Source: Bacteroidales bacterium UBA3844 (GTDB taxonomy: Bacteria; Bacteroidota; Bacteroidia; Bacteroidales; Paludibacteraceae). Taken from it: a stretch of 44,616 nucleotides of DNA. The notes under the pieces were generated by a model, which saw only the letters and a program-made list of their open reading frames with translations, had not been told where the DNA came from and did no database searches. Below, in pieces: positions 19,286 through 27,682 of this stretch. The translations under genes were made by a program, and so were the position numbers. The DNA lies in contig DGHQ01000046.1 in NCBI GenBank assembly GCA_002392915.1, positions 1 to 44,616 of the forward strand, in the 5' to 3' direction. How positions within the stretch are numbered: the first letter of the stretch is position 1; each line of letters begins with the position of its first letter.

Positions 19286-20689
19286 ATGATATTCAATTCC
19301 ATTCAATATATAATATTCCTTCCCATTATATTCCTATTATACTGGGCAATGCCACACAAATGGCGTAACTGGCTGTTGCTCATCGCCAGCTACTATTTTT
19401 ATATGTGTTGGAATGCACTATATGCGATTCTGATCATTTTCACCACCATCTCCACTTGGAAGTTGGCTACCATGATGGATGGGAAATCCCCAAAAATCAG
19501 AAAAATACTGCTCTCTTTATCTGTGACACTTAATCTCTCAATACTTTTTACTTTCAAGTATTACGATTATCTGATGTCGATTTTGGCAGATCTCACAAAT
19601 CTTTTATCCATACAAATCGTACCAGTTAAACTAGGATTGCTGTTGCCGGTCGGAATATCATTCTATACATTCCAAGCGATAGGCTATTCTATTGATGTCT
19701 ACCGTAGAGACATAAAGTCTGAAAACAATCTTGGTGTTTTCGCTCTATTCATTTCATTTTTTCCACAACTTGTGGCAGGTCCTATCGAAAGGGCATCTCA
19801 TTTGCTGCCTCAATTCAAAGAACAGAAATCATTCTCATACGAAAATTTCCGCAACGGTCTGATGATCATCTTGTTCGGATTCTTTCTTAAGCTGGGTCTT
19901 GCGGACAGATGCGCGATATATGTCGACTCAATCTTCAACAATATATCCCAGCACAACGGAGCCAGTTATCTTCTCGCATCCATTTGCTTCACATTCCAAA
20001 TTTACGGTGATTTCTTCGGCTATTCACTTATTGCCATTGGATCTGCAAAAATGCTCGGATATAATATGTGTGACAATTTCAACCGTCCATATCTGTCAAC
20101 CAGCATAACAGAATTTTGGCACAGATGGCACATTTCACTGTCATCGTGGTTTCGCGACTACGTATATATTCCATTGGGAGGCAGTCGTTGTTCGGGCATC
20201 CGTCGCAACATGAATCTTATGGCGACGATGCTGTTGAGCGGATTATGGCATGGAGCATCCATGAATTTTGTCGTTTGGGGAGGACTGCATGGTATAGCGA
20301 TGTGTGTGGAAAGAACGCTTGGAATTGCTAAAGCTCCACAAAACAAACTGCTATATTATATTCGCGTCACGACCACATTCATTATTGTCTGTTTCCTGTG
20401 GATATTCTTCCGTGCGGACACTCTCACAGACGCGCTGACAATCATTAGCGGAATTTTCACTGATTTTGGCAAGCCATACATTGTCTGGGCTCACATAATA
20501 ATAATTGCATTTGTTCTTTTTATTTTGGCAATGCAAGAGATTATATACGAAAAAGGTTTCCATGTATCATCCATTCATAACATATGGCTGCGACATTCAG
20601 TACGTTATGCATTCATTGTATTGACTATCTCATTCATAATGTTGTTTGGCGTGTTGAATGGCGACCAATTCATTTATTTCCAGTTCTGA
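19286..20689 (+). CDS. MBOAT family membrane-bound O-acyltransferase (AlgI-like)
   Basis: This gene encodes 467 residues with about ten hydrophobic segments. The N-terminus (MIFNSIQYIIFLPIIFLLYW), the YTFQAIGYSIDVYR segment at 127-140, FWHRWHISLSSWFRDYVYIP (277-296) and SGLWHGAS (318-325) are hallmarks of the AlgI/DltB-type MBOAT family. H322 is the expected catalytic histidine. The end FIYFQF is typical of Bacteroidetes members. Such proteins carry acyl groups, usually acetyl, across the inner membrane and hand them to a periplasmic partner that modifies polysaccharide. The stop TGA overlaps the next start by one base (TGATG), so this and the SGNH-like partner are translationally coupled. 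The exact substrate cannot be told. Confidence 0.92.
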   Translation: MIFNSIQYIIFLPIIFLLYWAMPHKWRNWLLLIASYYFYMCWNALYAILIIFTTISTWKLATMMDGKSPKIRKILLSLSVTLNLSILFTFKYYDYLMSILADLTNLLSIQIVPVKLGLLLPVGISFYTFQAIGYSIDVYRRDIKSENNLGVFALFISFFPQLVAGPIERASHLLPQFKEQKSFSYENFRNGLMIILFGFFLKLGLADRCAIYVDSIFNNISQHNGASYLLASICFTFQIYGDFFGYSLIAIGSAKMLGYNMCDNFNRPYLSTSITEFWHRWHISLSSWFRDYVYIPLGGSRCSGIRRNMNLMATMLLSGLWHGASMNFVVWGGLHGIAMCVERTLGIAKAPQNKLLYYIRVTTTFIIVCFLWIFFRADTLTDALTIISGIFTDFGKPYIVWAHIIIIAFVLFILAMQEIIYEKGFHVSSIHNIWLRHSVRYAFIVLTISFIMLFGVLNGDQFIYFQF

Positions 20690-21618
20690 TGAAAAAAGTT
20701 ATAGTGTTGATATTAGCTGTGATAGCCGGCTGTTTCATTGCAGACAGGATAGGAAGCAATGTATGCTCGGCAATCCATGAACATTCAGATGGAATAACAG
20801 CATTTAAATACAGATATCTGTTTTCCAAATGTGAAGACGAAATGGTATTGATGGGCACATCACGCTGTGAGGCTCATTATGTATCATCAATAATGGCAGA
20901 CTCTCTCGGCATATCTGTTTACAATGGAGGTATAGATGCCAGTGGCAATATATATTCTCATTATGCTGCGTTATGTCTATTGTTGAGGCATTGCCAACAG
21001 TCGCACCACACTCCGCGATACATTGGTTTGGAACTGAGTGTTTATGACTTTGCACAAATGCCGGATCCATTCAACACATTGACCTATCTTGCGCCATATA
21101 TAGGATATGATGAAGAGGTAGATGAGATTTTCCGTAAAGCAGGGACATACTGGAAGTATCAGCTATCTCATCTCTACAGATATAACGCCAAAATCATGGC
21201 AGACTTAGCCGGATATGCCGTACCCTATGGAAAATCCGCAGAAAATGGATATTTGAAAAAAGACAAGCCATCCGTCGCTCCAGAAATCGTTGACACAATG
21301 CCGTCTACATATATAATAGACACCCTTAAAGTGCATTATCTGAATGCATTCGCAAAAAAATGTAAAGACAACGGAATATTTTTATTCTGCATGATTTCAC
21401 CATGCTACGACAAAGCAGAAACGACCACTTACTCTTTTCTCCACGATTGGGCTAAAGAGAACAATCTATGGTTGTTTGACTACCATACCAAAGGATTATT
21501 CTCAAATTCCCCAGAATTATTCTACGACAACAGACATCTATGGAATGAAGGTGCCGTAAAATATACCAATATCTTTGTCAGGGATCTTAAGGAAAAAATG
21601 CAAAAAAATCTCAAATAA
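20689..21618 (+). CDS. SGNH-like periplasmic partner of the MBOAT acyltransferase
   Basis: This gene encodes 309 residues from ATG 20689, which overlaps the MBOAT stop by one base. A longer in-frame start at 20584 would lie inside the MBOAT gene and is not needed. There is an N-terminal membrane anchor or signal (KKVIVLILAVIAGCFIADR). MGTSRC (55-60) places a candidate nucleophile Ser58 in a GxS block. DNRHLWNEGA near the C-terminus supplies the D280-x-x-H283 catalytic pair seen in SGNH/DltD/AlgX-like enzymes. MBOAT-SGNH pairs transfer acyl groups to exported glycans. Sequence similarity to named families is weak, so the role rests on the motifs and the coupled position. Confidence 0.75.
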   Translation: MKKVIVLILAVIAGCFIADRIGSNVCSAIHEHSDGITAFKYRYLFSKCEDEMVLMGTSRCEAHYVSSIMADSLGISVYNGGIDASGNIYSHYAALCLLLRHCQQSHHTPRYIGLELSVYDFAQMPDPFNTLTYLAPYIGYDEEVDEIFRKAGTYWKYQLSHLYRYNAKIMADLAGYAVPYGKSAENGYLKKDKPSVAPEIVDTMPSTYIIDTLKVHYLNAFAKKCKDNGIFLFCMISPCYDKAETTTYSFLHDWAKENNLWLFDYHTKGLFSNSPELFYDNRHLWNEGAVKYTNIFVRDLKEKMQKNLK

Positions 21619-21649
21619 TTGTTTCAATCTGCAAAATATTATATTTTTG
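21619..21649 (+). promoter_or_regulatory. Promoter immediately before the TPR gene
   Basis: TTG (21619-21621), 20 bases, then TATTTTTG (21642-21649), a full match to the Bacteroidetes consensus. The TPR start codon at 21655 lies only five bases beyond the -7 element, so a transcript from here would be leaderless or nearly so. Confidence 0.6.
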
Positions 21650-21654
21650 TAGAT

Positions 21655-22584
21655 ATGAGAAAGAACTTATTTTTATCCATTATTGTGTTATTGGCGACGA
21701 ATTTCGCCAGCATTGCGTTTGCTGAAGATTCAGCGGACTCATTCTTTATGCAAGGTAACGACAATTACACCGCAGGAAAATATGGAGATGCGATAAATTC
21801 ATATAAAAAAGCTTTGAATTTGAGTCCGGGTAACGCATACATATATTATAATATGGGTAACGCGTATTCGAATAGCGGAATGTATGGCGACGCGATAAAA
21901 TGCTTCAACGCTGCCATTGATAACGGACTTGTAGACGCATCCATCTATTTTAATCTTGGAAATGCATACAACAGTCAAGGTGAGACCGTGGAGGCTGTCG
22001 GAGCCTATAAAAGAGCAGTGAAGCTTGATCCAAATGATGCCGCAACGTTGCACAACCTCGCCATGGCATACTCCACTCTTGGCGACTTGGAGAATGCTGT
22101 AAAATGTTATGAGTCGGCAATCAAAATCAATCCCGACGACGCCGGTTCTCACTACAATCTCGGAAATATTTATTCCCAAATGGATGACGAGACTGCCGCC
22201 ATACAGTGTTATGCCAAAACAGTGAAAATCAACCCATACTACGAGAAAGCATACTGCAACATGGGTGTGTCGTATAGCAATCTTGGCGACGAGGATCATG
22301 CCATCGACTGTTATCAGAAAGCGATCGAAGTGAATCCACGTTATGCCCGAGCTCACTACAACCTTGGCATCTCTTTCCTTCACCGCAACTTGAAAGATAA
22401 GGCAGAAAGCTGTTTCATCAAAGTGGTTGAGCTTACTCCTTACGACATCAGTGCATTCATCAAAATAGCCAACGCTTACGGTGAGATGGGAAAACAAGAC
22501 AAGCAGATCGAATGCATGAAGCGTGCAGCCGACCTTGGCGACGAGGATTGTGCTAAATGGTTGAAAGACAAAGGTGTGAAATAA
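21655..22584 (+). CDS. Exported tetratricopeptide repeat (TPR) protein
   Basis: This gene encodes 309 residues from ATG 21655. This start gives a clean signal peptide (MRKNLFLSIIVLLATNFAS then IAFA-E), whereas the upstream TTG at 21619 belongs to the promoter. The mature protein is almost entirely TPR units of about 34 residues, for example GDAINSYKKALNLSPGNAYI, AVGAYKRAVKLDPNDAA and HAIDCYQKAIEVNPRYARA, seven or eight in all. It ends with a Sel1-like turn (AADLGDEDCAKWLKDKGVK). TPR arrays are protein-binding scaffolds. Here it would act in the periplasm, but the partner is unknown. The TerB/J-domain gene follows after 43 bases. Confidence 0.9.
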   Translation: MRKNLFLSIIVLLATNFASIAFAEDSADSFFMQGNDNYTAGKYGDAINSYKKALNLSPGNAYIYYNMGNAYSNSGMYGDAIKCFNAAIDNGLVDASIYFNLGNAYNSQGETVEAVGAYKRAVKLDPNDAATLHNLAMAYSTLGDLENAVKCYESAIKINPDDAGSHYNLGNIYSQMDDETAAIQCYAKTVKINPYYEKAYCNMGVSYSNLGDEDHAIDCYQKAIEVNPRYARAHYNLGISFLHRNLKDKAESCFIKVVELTPYDISAFIKIANAYGEMGKQDKQIECMKRAADLGDEDCAKWLKDKGVK

Positions 22585-22627
22585 GACGATATTTATTTAG
22601 AGTATAAAATAGCAAAACAGAGACGAA

Positions 22628-23536
22628 ATGGCTGCTCTATTAATTGCCCTAATAATATTCGGATTATATATTTACTTAAAGGATACCATTAAGTCAGACA
22701 CCAACGATTCTTATGAAGAATCTTCGAAAACTCAAAGTTCCTCGAATTTCCAAAGTTCCACATTCTATTTCGAAGATGTGGTAGTGGACGTGTTCATTGC
22801 AGTTGTGAAACTGACCCCAGATTTGCATGTCTTAGGCAACGGTGTAAAAGAGAGGATGCGTGAATATGCATTAAAAACATTCAAAAAAATTGACGGTTCA
22901 GCTGCGAATACCAGAACAGATCATTTTGCTAGTAGGATAAACCCCAAAGAACAGATAAAGGTAAAAGAGTTGCAGAAAAAAGTATCAGACAAATTAAAAT
23001 ACTACGATTTTCAATATAAAAAAGAGATTCTTATCTGCATGTGGTCGCTTGCATACGCCGATGGTCAGGCTACACTCGACCAGCAAAAACTCATCTCTAT
23101 CATCGGCAAAGCCATGGGATTGCCGTACACCACTTGCAATAAAATTGAAACGATGTTCTGGCAACGTATGAAGGCTGGCAAATTCGGCGACTACAAAGAG
23201 TTTGAGAAGCGTCGCAACAAATGGTTTGAAGATGAGGCTGAAAGAAAAGCTGAGAAGGAATTTGAAAAAAAGAGAAAAGAGAACAGCAACACAAACTACT
23301 CAAACAGCAGAAAGACAAACCACTCAAATCTGTCTCCTGAACTGCAAAAAGCTTACTCCGTATTGGGAATAGAACCGTCGGCAAGCATAGACGAAATTAA
23401 AAATCAAAAAAAGAAACTTCTGAAAAGATACCATCCCGACCTCTTCGCCAACCAGGGAGAAGAAATGATAAAGAAAGCGACAAAAAAGGCACAGTCGATA
23501 AACCATGCCTATGAAATTATAATTCGTAATTTATAA
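22628..23536 (+). CDS. Membrane-anchored TerB / J-domain co-chaperone (DjlA-like)
   Basis: This gene encodes 302 residues. There is one N-terminal membrane helix (ALLIALIIFGLYIYL). About residues 110-190 form a TerB-like helical domain (EILICMWSLAYADGQATLDQ). A charged coiled linker (ERKAEKEFEKKRKENSN) follows, and then a C-terminal J domain (YSVLGIEPSASIDEIKNQKK) with the essential HPD motif in RYHPDLF. This order (membrane helix, TerB, linker, J domain) is that of DjlA-type co-chaperones, which stimulate DnaK ATPase near the membrane. It is not canonical DnaJ: there are no Gly/Phe or zinc-finger regions. It runs convergently towards folP with a 22-base gap. Confidence 0.85.
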   Translation: MAALLIALIIFGLYIYLKDTIKSDTNDSYEESSKTQSSSNFQSSTFYFEDVVVDVFIAVVKLTPDLHVLGNGVKERMREYALKTFKKIDGSAANTRTDHFASRINPKEQIKVKELQKKVSDKLKYYDFQYKKEILICMWSLAYADGQATLDQQKLISIIGKAMGLPYTTCNKIETMFWQRMKAGKFGDYKEFEKRRNKWFEDEAERKAEKEFEKKRKENSNTNYSNSRKTNHSNLSPELQKAYSVLGIEPSASIDEIKNQKKKLLKRYHPDLFANQGEEMIKKATKKAQSINHAYEIIIRNL

Positions 23537-23558
23537 TGCGTAATTCGTAATTTAGAAT

Positions 23559-24410
23559 TTAGCATTTTGAATTTAGCATTTTTTCCCAGATTTTCACTGC
23601 CTCAACCGCCGCCTTCACATCGTGGACGCGTAAAATATCAGTCATACCAGATGCTAACGCAAGTGTGTTGATTGCTGTCGTGGCATTCAGGCTCTCTTCA
23701 ATTGTGGTTTCAGCCACCTGCCAAGCCATTCTCTTACGTGAGACTCCCACCAAAACAGGCAATTTGAAAATCTCAAAACTCTTCAAGTTTGCCAACAATT
23801 TATAATTCTGATCCATCGTCTTGGAAAATCCAAATCCAGGATCAACAATGATATCTTTCACACCAAGCAAACGCAACTGGTCTATCTTATCTGCAAAAAA
23901 CTTGATCACATCGCCCATGAAATCAGAGTAGGCGTACTCCAACTGCTGTGCCGAGACGCTGTTTCCCAAACTGTGCATCAATATATATGGCACTCCAAGT
24001 TCAGCCACCGTCGCAAACAGATTACCATCCAAAGCCCCTGCAGAAATGTCGTTTATCACGTCGGCTCCACAAGAAACGACAGACTCTTTCGCCACAGAAG
24101 ACCTGAATGTATCTACAGAAATGATGATATCATGGAATTGTTTTCTGACTAGAGACACCGCATTGCAGACTCTATCCAACTCCTCCGTCTCACTTACCTC
24201 GACAGCACCTGGACGTGTGCTAAAGCCGCCGATATCAATCATTTGAGCCCCCTCAGTTATCATCTGTTCAACTCTATGTAATATTTCCGAATCACTGTTT
24301 GCCCTACTACCTGCATAAAACGAATCAGGTGTGGCATTAAGTATTCCCATCACAACGGGTTTGTCAAAACTACGCAATCCGCATTTTCCAAAATTGATAG
24401 TGAACGACAT
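23559..24410 (-). CDS. folP: Dihydropteroate synthase
   Basis: This gene encodes 283 residues, full family length. Diagnostic motifs are present in order: GILNATPDSF (22-31), DIGGFSTRPGA (pterin loop 2), SVDTF, INDIS, IVDPGFGFSKT and the VSRKRM block. The enzyme joins 6-hydroxymethyl-dihydropterin diphosphate to p-aminobenzoate in folate synthesis and is the sulfonamide target. It stands alone, with a -7 element on the minus strand (TAATTTTG, 24441-24434) 23 bases before the start codon and no clear -33 TTG. No resistance-type insertion near the pterin loops is evident. Confidence 0.96.
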   Translation of the reverse strand: MSFTINFGKCGLRSFDKPVVMGILNATPDSFYAGSRANSDSEILHRVEQMITEGAQMIDIGGFSTRPGAVEVSETEELDRVCNAVSLVRKQFHDIIISVDTFRSSVAKESVVSCGADVINDISAGALDGNLFATVAELGVPYILMHSLGNSVSAQQLEYAYSDFMGDVIKFFADKIDQLRLLGVKDIIVDPGFGFSKTMDQNYKLLANLKSFEIFKLPVLVGVSRKRMAWQVAETTIEESLNATTAINTLALASGMTDILRVHDVKAAVEAVKIWEKMLNSKC

Positions 24411-24433
24411 ATGTAAATCATTTAGAATTTATT

Positions 24434-24441
24434 CAAAATTA
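24434..24441 (-). promoter_or_regulatory. -7 promoter element of folP
   Basis: TAATTTTG on the minus strand matches TAnnTTTG. No TTG lies at the usual 19-20 base distance upstream, so the site is a partial match. It would give a leader of roughly 17 bases. Confidence 0.45.
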
Positions 24442-24495
24442 CAAAATATTGATATGATTTATCGGTCCAAAGGGACAAAAATCGAAAAATGCTTA

Positions 24496-24503
24496 TAAAT
24501 TTG
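24496..24503 (+). promoter_or_regulatory. -7 promoter element of the arginine decarboxylase gene
   Basis: TAAATTTG matches TAnnTTTG; a -33 TTG is not evident. The predicted leader is about 95 bases, long for this window, and contains a pair of near-identical 19-base direct repeats. Confidence 0.45.
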
Positions 24504-24526
24504 CAGCGAATTTCAGGAAACAGGTA

Positions 24527-24578
24527 CAATTCAAGTGAGTTGAATCTGGAAATTTTCATCAATCCAAGTGAGTTAAAT
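24527..24578 (+). repeat. Direct repeat pair in the arginine decarboxylase leader
   Basis: Two 19-base copies, CAATTCAAGTGAGTTGAAT (24527-24545) and CAATCCAAGTGAGTTAAAT (24560-24578), are identical at 17 of 19 positions and offset by 33 bases. They lie between the promoter element and ATG 24602. They could be a paired operator or a duplicated RNA element; nothing known was recognised. Confidence 0.6.
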
Positions 24579-24601
24579 TTTTATCAGTAAAGACAAAAGA
24601 G

Positions 24602-25993
24602 ATGAAAAACAAGTACATTGATTTGATTGAGCAGTCGTTTGAGTTTCCTAACGAAGAGTTCAATGTGGAGGACAACCAGCTTCAATGGCATGGCATTCCT
24701 CTAATGGATATAATCAAACAGTACGGCACTCCGTTGAGAATTTCATATCTTCCGGCAATCGCAAACCACATTCAGCACGCTCGCAGAATGTTCAATGTTG
24801 CTATGGCAAAGGTTGATTATCAAGGCACATACAACTATTGTTACTGTACCAAAAGTTCTCATTTCTCTTTTGTGATGGAGACGGTGCTTAAACAGGGTGT
24901 CAACCTTGAGACATCATCCGCATTTGATATATTCCTTCTTGAAGCACTTGCCGAGCAAGGTCATTTGCCTAAAGACAGGTTCATTCTTTGCAACGGATTC
25001 AAGCGTCCTCAGTATGTTGAGAACATTCAAAGGATCATCAATGATGGTTTCACCAACGTCATTCCGATCCTCGACAATAAATTTGAGCTTGATCTTTTGC
25101 TTGATGGATTCGACAAGCCAATCCAGGTGGGCATGCGTATGGCGAGTGAGGAAGAGCCTAAATTCGACTTCTATACATCCCGTCTTGGAATCAGATACAG
25201 TGATTTGATTCCTTACTACAAGCAGAAGATCCAGAACAATCCGCAGGTGAAGCTTAAAATGCTACACTTCTTCATCAACACCGGTATCCGCGACACTTCA
25301 TACTACTGGAATGAGTTGAACAAAGGTGTCAACATGTATATCGAGTTGAAGAAAGTATGTCCAGAGCTGGACAGTCTGAATATCGGTGGTGGACTTCCAA
25401 TCCAGACACACATGGACTTCTCCTACGAATATGAGTATATGATAGAGGAGATCGTGACTCAAGTACAGAATGCATGTCGTCAGGCTGGAGTGCCTGAGCC
25501 AAACCTATTCACAGAGTTCGGTTCATACACTGTCGGAGAAAGCGGAGCTATCCTCTACTCCATCGTCAACCAAAAGCAACAGAACGACCGAGAGAAATGG
25601 AATATGATCGACAGTTCATTCATCACTACCATGCCAGACACATGGGCAATCAACCAACGTTTTCCATTCCTTGCAATCAACAATTGGGACAAGGAATACG
25701 AGCGTGTCCATCTAGGCGGTTTGACTTGTGACAGTGAGGATTTCTACAATGCGGAGGTTCACTCAAACGCAATTTTCCTTCCTAAGATGAAAGACGTGGA
25801 TGAGCTATTCGTCGGATTCTTCAACATGGGAGCATATCAGGAGGCGTTGAGCGGATACGGTGGAATAAAGCACTGTTTGATTCCAGCTCCGAAGATTGTT
25901 GTGATCGACCGCGACGAGAACGGAGAATACACGACCAAGTTGTTCGCTAAAGAGCAGAGCTACAAGTCGATGCTGAAGATTTTGGGCTACTAA
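24602..25993 (+). CDS. speA: Arginine decarboxylase, short Bacteroidetes type (PLP fold III)
   Basis: This gene encodes 463 residues. It matches the short arginine decarboxylase form of Bacteroidetes rather than the roughly 630-residue enterobacterial SpeA. CYCTKSSHF carries the probable PLP lysine K84. NIGGGLP (260-266) is the phosphate-binding glycine loop. LGGLTCDSED (371-380) carries the conserved active-site cysteine C376, followed by the GAYQEALSGYGG segment typical of fold III decarboxylases. The product would be agmatine plus CO2, feeding polyamine synthesis; no agmatine-processing gene is adjacent. It is monocistronic with a strong terminator at 26020-26054. Substrate choice among arginine and related basic amino acids rests on family resemblance. 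Confidence 0.85.
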   Translation: MKNKYIDLIEQSFEFPNEEFNVEDNQLQWHGIPLMDIIKQYGTPLRISYLPAIANHIQHARRMFNVAMAKVDYQGTYNYCYCTKSSHFSFVMETVLKQGVNLETSSAFDIFLLEALAEQGHLPKDRFILCNGFKRPQYVENIQRIINDGFTNVIPILDNKFELDLLLDGFDKPIQVGMRMASEEEPKFDFYTSRLGIRYSDLIPYYKQKIQNNPQVKLKMLHFFINTGIRDTSYYWNELNKGVNMYIELKKVCPELDSLNIGGGLPIQTHMDFSYEYEYMIEEIVTQVQNACRQAGVPEPNLFTEFGSYTVGESGAILYSIVNQKQQNDREKWNMIDSSFITTMPDTWAINQRFPFLAINNWDKEYERVHLGGLTCDSEDFYNAEVHSNAIFLPKMKDVDELFVGFFNMGAYQEALSGYGGIKHCLIPAPKIVVIDRDENGEYTTKLFAKEQSYKSMLKILGY

Positions 25994-26019
25994 ACAATTT
26001 CAAACATAAAATTCAAAGA

Positions 26020-26054
26020 GACGCACCACTTTAATTGTGATGCGTCCTTTTTTT
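26020..26054 (+). terminator. Intrinsic terminator after arginine decarboxylase
   Basis: Stem GACGCACCAC (26020-26029) pairs with GTGATGCGTC (26037-26046) with one mismatch, loop TTTAATT, followed by a run of seven T. It also lies just beyond the convergent minus-strand remnant and may block read-through from that side. Confidence 0.85.
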
Positions 26055-26076
26055 CAACATAAATAATTATGAAAGA

Positions 26077-26802
26077 TTATTTCTCAAAGCTGTAGAAGAA
26101 CGAAGGGAATCCAGTGACAGTAATAGCCTTCGTCTCAATGTCTCCAGTCACAGGATCATAAGTGCAGAATCCATTATATGAGTCGTTGGCAGAACCATAA
26201 ACAATCTTACCTTTATGAATTCCCATAGCCATACCATGTCCGTTAGTAAGAGGAAGCCCCTTGATTACCTTCACAGTCTTCTTATTAAGATCCACTACCA
26301 CTGGCACACCGGTACGTGCAGTGTATGTATTAGTGTTCTCAGGATCAAGCCCAATAGCATAACCATAGCCATACATAATTCCGTCCGATGTATATTGGCA
26401 TTTTCCAATCATATTAAGGCTACAAGGTAAGCCGTCCACCGTCGCACTGTTCAGATTGAATTTATAGTTTTCATCGATTTCTGTCTCACCCTTTTTGATT
26501 CGAGCTATACCAGCATCCAAGCCTGGAATGTATCCAAAAGAGCCGACACAATTGATGTACATATCACCGTTTTCATCAACAAATATTGATTGATTGTCAA
26601 TAGGACGAGACGGACAACAATAGCCAAGCGACGTGTTGCGTATACGCTTGATAAAACTATCGTCAGACACATTGTAAAGAGCCAATTCGATACTGTTTTC
26701 CACAGGCATCCACTGCGAATTATACTGCTCCAATTTCTCACATCCGCAATTACCACTTAAAAAGTGCAAGTCTGTTGTTGAGGTGGGGAAAGAAAAAAGC
26801 AA
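26077..26802 (-). pseudogene. N-terminally truncated DUF4374-like protein (remnant)
   Basis: The open frame encodes 241 residues. Recognisable sequence starts only around residue 18 (CGCEKLEQYNSQWMP), with FVDENGDMYINC, IARIKKGETEIDENYKF and the end TGFPSFFYSFEK recalling the C-terminal half of DUF4374 beta-propeller proteins (about 400 residues, often lipoproteins in siderophore uptake loci such as XusB). The signal peptide, lipobox and about 150-200 N-terminal residues are missing. The first 17 codons overlap the 3' end of the methyltransferase in another frame, as expected from a deletion junction near 26750-26800. No promoter of its own is seen. Assignment to DUF4374 is moderate; a short functional protein is not excluded. 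Confidence 0.55.
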
Positions 26803-27529
26803 AAAGTTTTCCTCTAATCGAATATTTTTTCATCTCCTCATGATAGCTGTGCTCAGACAAAAGACTCAAACGAGGCTCTAATTCAATGTATTCCTTTCCT
26901 GATTTTGTACCCCATTGAAATGTTGCGTTTGTATGTTTGATCGCATCATGATGTTTTGAGTTTTTGCTTAAAAAAGGATGATGCAATTCAGCCAGAAGAA
27001 AGCCATGTTTGAAAGAGTCGCATAGCATGTGCAGACAAGTCTGGACCTGTTCTTTGGTAAAATATTCTAGCACTCCCTCCATCACAACAATAGTCATATT
27101 GCGTTCTGGCAAATCTTTAGTCCATTCTGATTCAAGAGCATTTCCCTCTTTCATCACGCATCGTTCCCTATCCTGATATATTTTGCGTCGCACGTCCAAA
27201 ATATCAGGCAGATCCACGTCGTACCATATAATCCTGCCATTGTCCACCTGTGCAAACTTGTCGTCGAATCCACAACCTAGGTTTATACAAAGAGCGTCGG
27301 GATATTTTTGGATAAGCTCGTCAAGTTGATTCTTATACATGATAGTACGAGCCACCACCCCCTCATGCGACATGAACGGATCATAATTTTTCACATCAAC
27401 ACCTAATTTTTCGATTATCTCTTTTGCCTTGTAATCTTTTATTCTGGCATTCGGACGGTCTGTTTCACTGGCACGAATCGCCAATGTCACCAATGCCGTC
27501 TCCTGAACATCTCCGATTTGTAGCTGCAT
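26750..27529 (-). CDS. Ppm1/TcmP-type SAM-dependent O-methyltransferase
   Basis: This gene encodes 259 residues from ATG 27529 (MQLQIGDVQETALVTLAIR). An in-frame ATG at 27577 lies upstream of the promoter -7 element and is rejected. INLGCGFDD is SAM motif I, WYDVDLPDILDVRRKI is the acidic ribose-binding region of Ppm1/LCMT-like enzymes, and VVMEGVLEYF is motif IV. The protein reaches its natural end (NRLALFKW), so it appears intact. Relatives methylate carboxyl or hydroxyl groups of small molecules such as polyketides. The target here is unknown. Its 3' end overlaps the truncated DUF4374-like frame. Confidence 0.8.
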   Translation of the reverse strand: MQLQIGDVQETALVTLAIRASETDRPNARIKDYKAKEIIEKLGVDVKNYDPFMSHEGVVARTIMYKNQLDELIQKYPDALCINLGCGFDDKFAQVDNGRIIWYDVDLPDILDVRRKIYQDRERCVMKEGNALESEWTKDLPERNMTIVVMEGVLEYFTKEQVQTCLHMLCDSFKHGFLLAELHHPFLSKNSKHHDAIKHTNATFQWGTKSGKEYIELEPRLSLLSEHSYHEEMKKYSIRGKLFAFFFPHLNNRLALFKW

Positions 27530-27546
27530 AACACTTTTTTTGAGCA

Positions 27547-27577
27547 CAAAATTACAGGTATGGTGAATGTTCCACAA
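27547..27577 (-). promoter_or_regulatory. Promoter of the methyltransferase gene
   Basis: Minus strand TTG (27577-27575), 20 bases, TAATTTTG (27554-27547). The ATG at 27529 follows 17 bases later, giving a leader of about ten bases and deciding the start codon. Confidence 0.65.
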
Positions 27578-27603
27578 TACCCATATTTTATGATATCATT
27601 GGG

Positions 27604-27638
27604 AAAAACAAAAAAGTTGCGTTTCGCAACGCAACTTT
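27604..27638 (-). terminator. Intrinsic terminator of enolase
   Basis: Perfect 10-base stem AAAGTTGCGT (27613-27622) and ACGCAACTTT (27629-27638) with a six-base loop. On the minus strand it is followed by a T-rich tract (TTTTTTGTTTTT). It lies 45 bases beyond the enolase stop. Confidence 0.9.
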
Positions 27639-27682
27639 CCGAATCATTATGATATATTCAAAATATATTCGAAAAAGCAAAA

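Noticed and set aside
22628..23536. Canonical DnaJ (Hsp40) chaperone
   Set aside because: The J domain is at the C-terminus after a membrane helix and TerB-like domain; the Gly/Phe and zinc-binding regions of DnaJ are missing.
23514..23583. Short AT-rich direct repeats (TTCGTAATTTA and AATTTAGCATTTT, two copies each)
   Set aside because: Low-complexity sequence spanning the convergent ends of the J-domain and folP genes; no array, spacer structure or hairpin.
27530..27577. Methyltransferase start at ATG 27577
   Set aside because: The extra 16 codons overlap the promoter boxes, and the -7 element lies downstream of that ATG.
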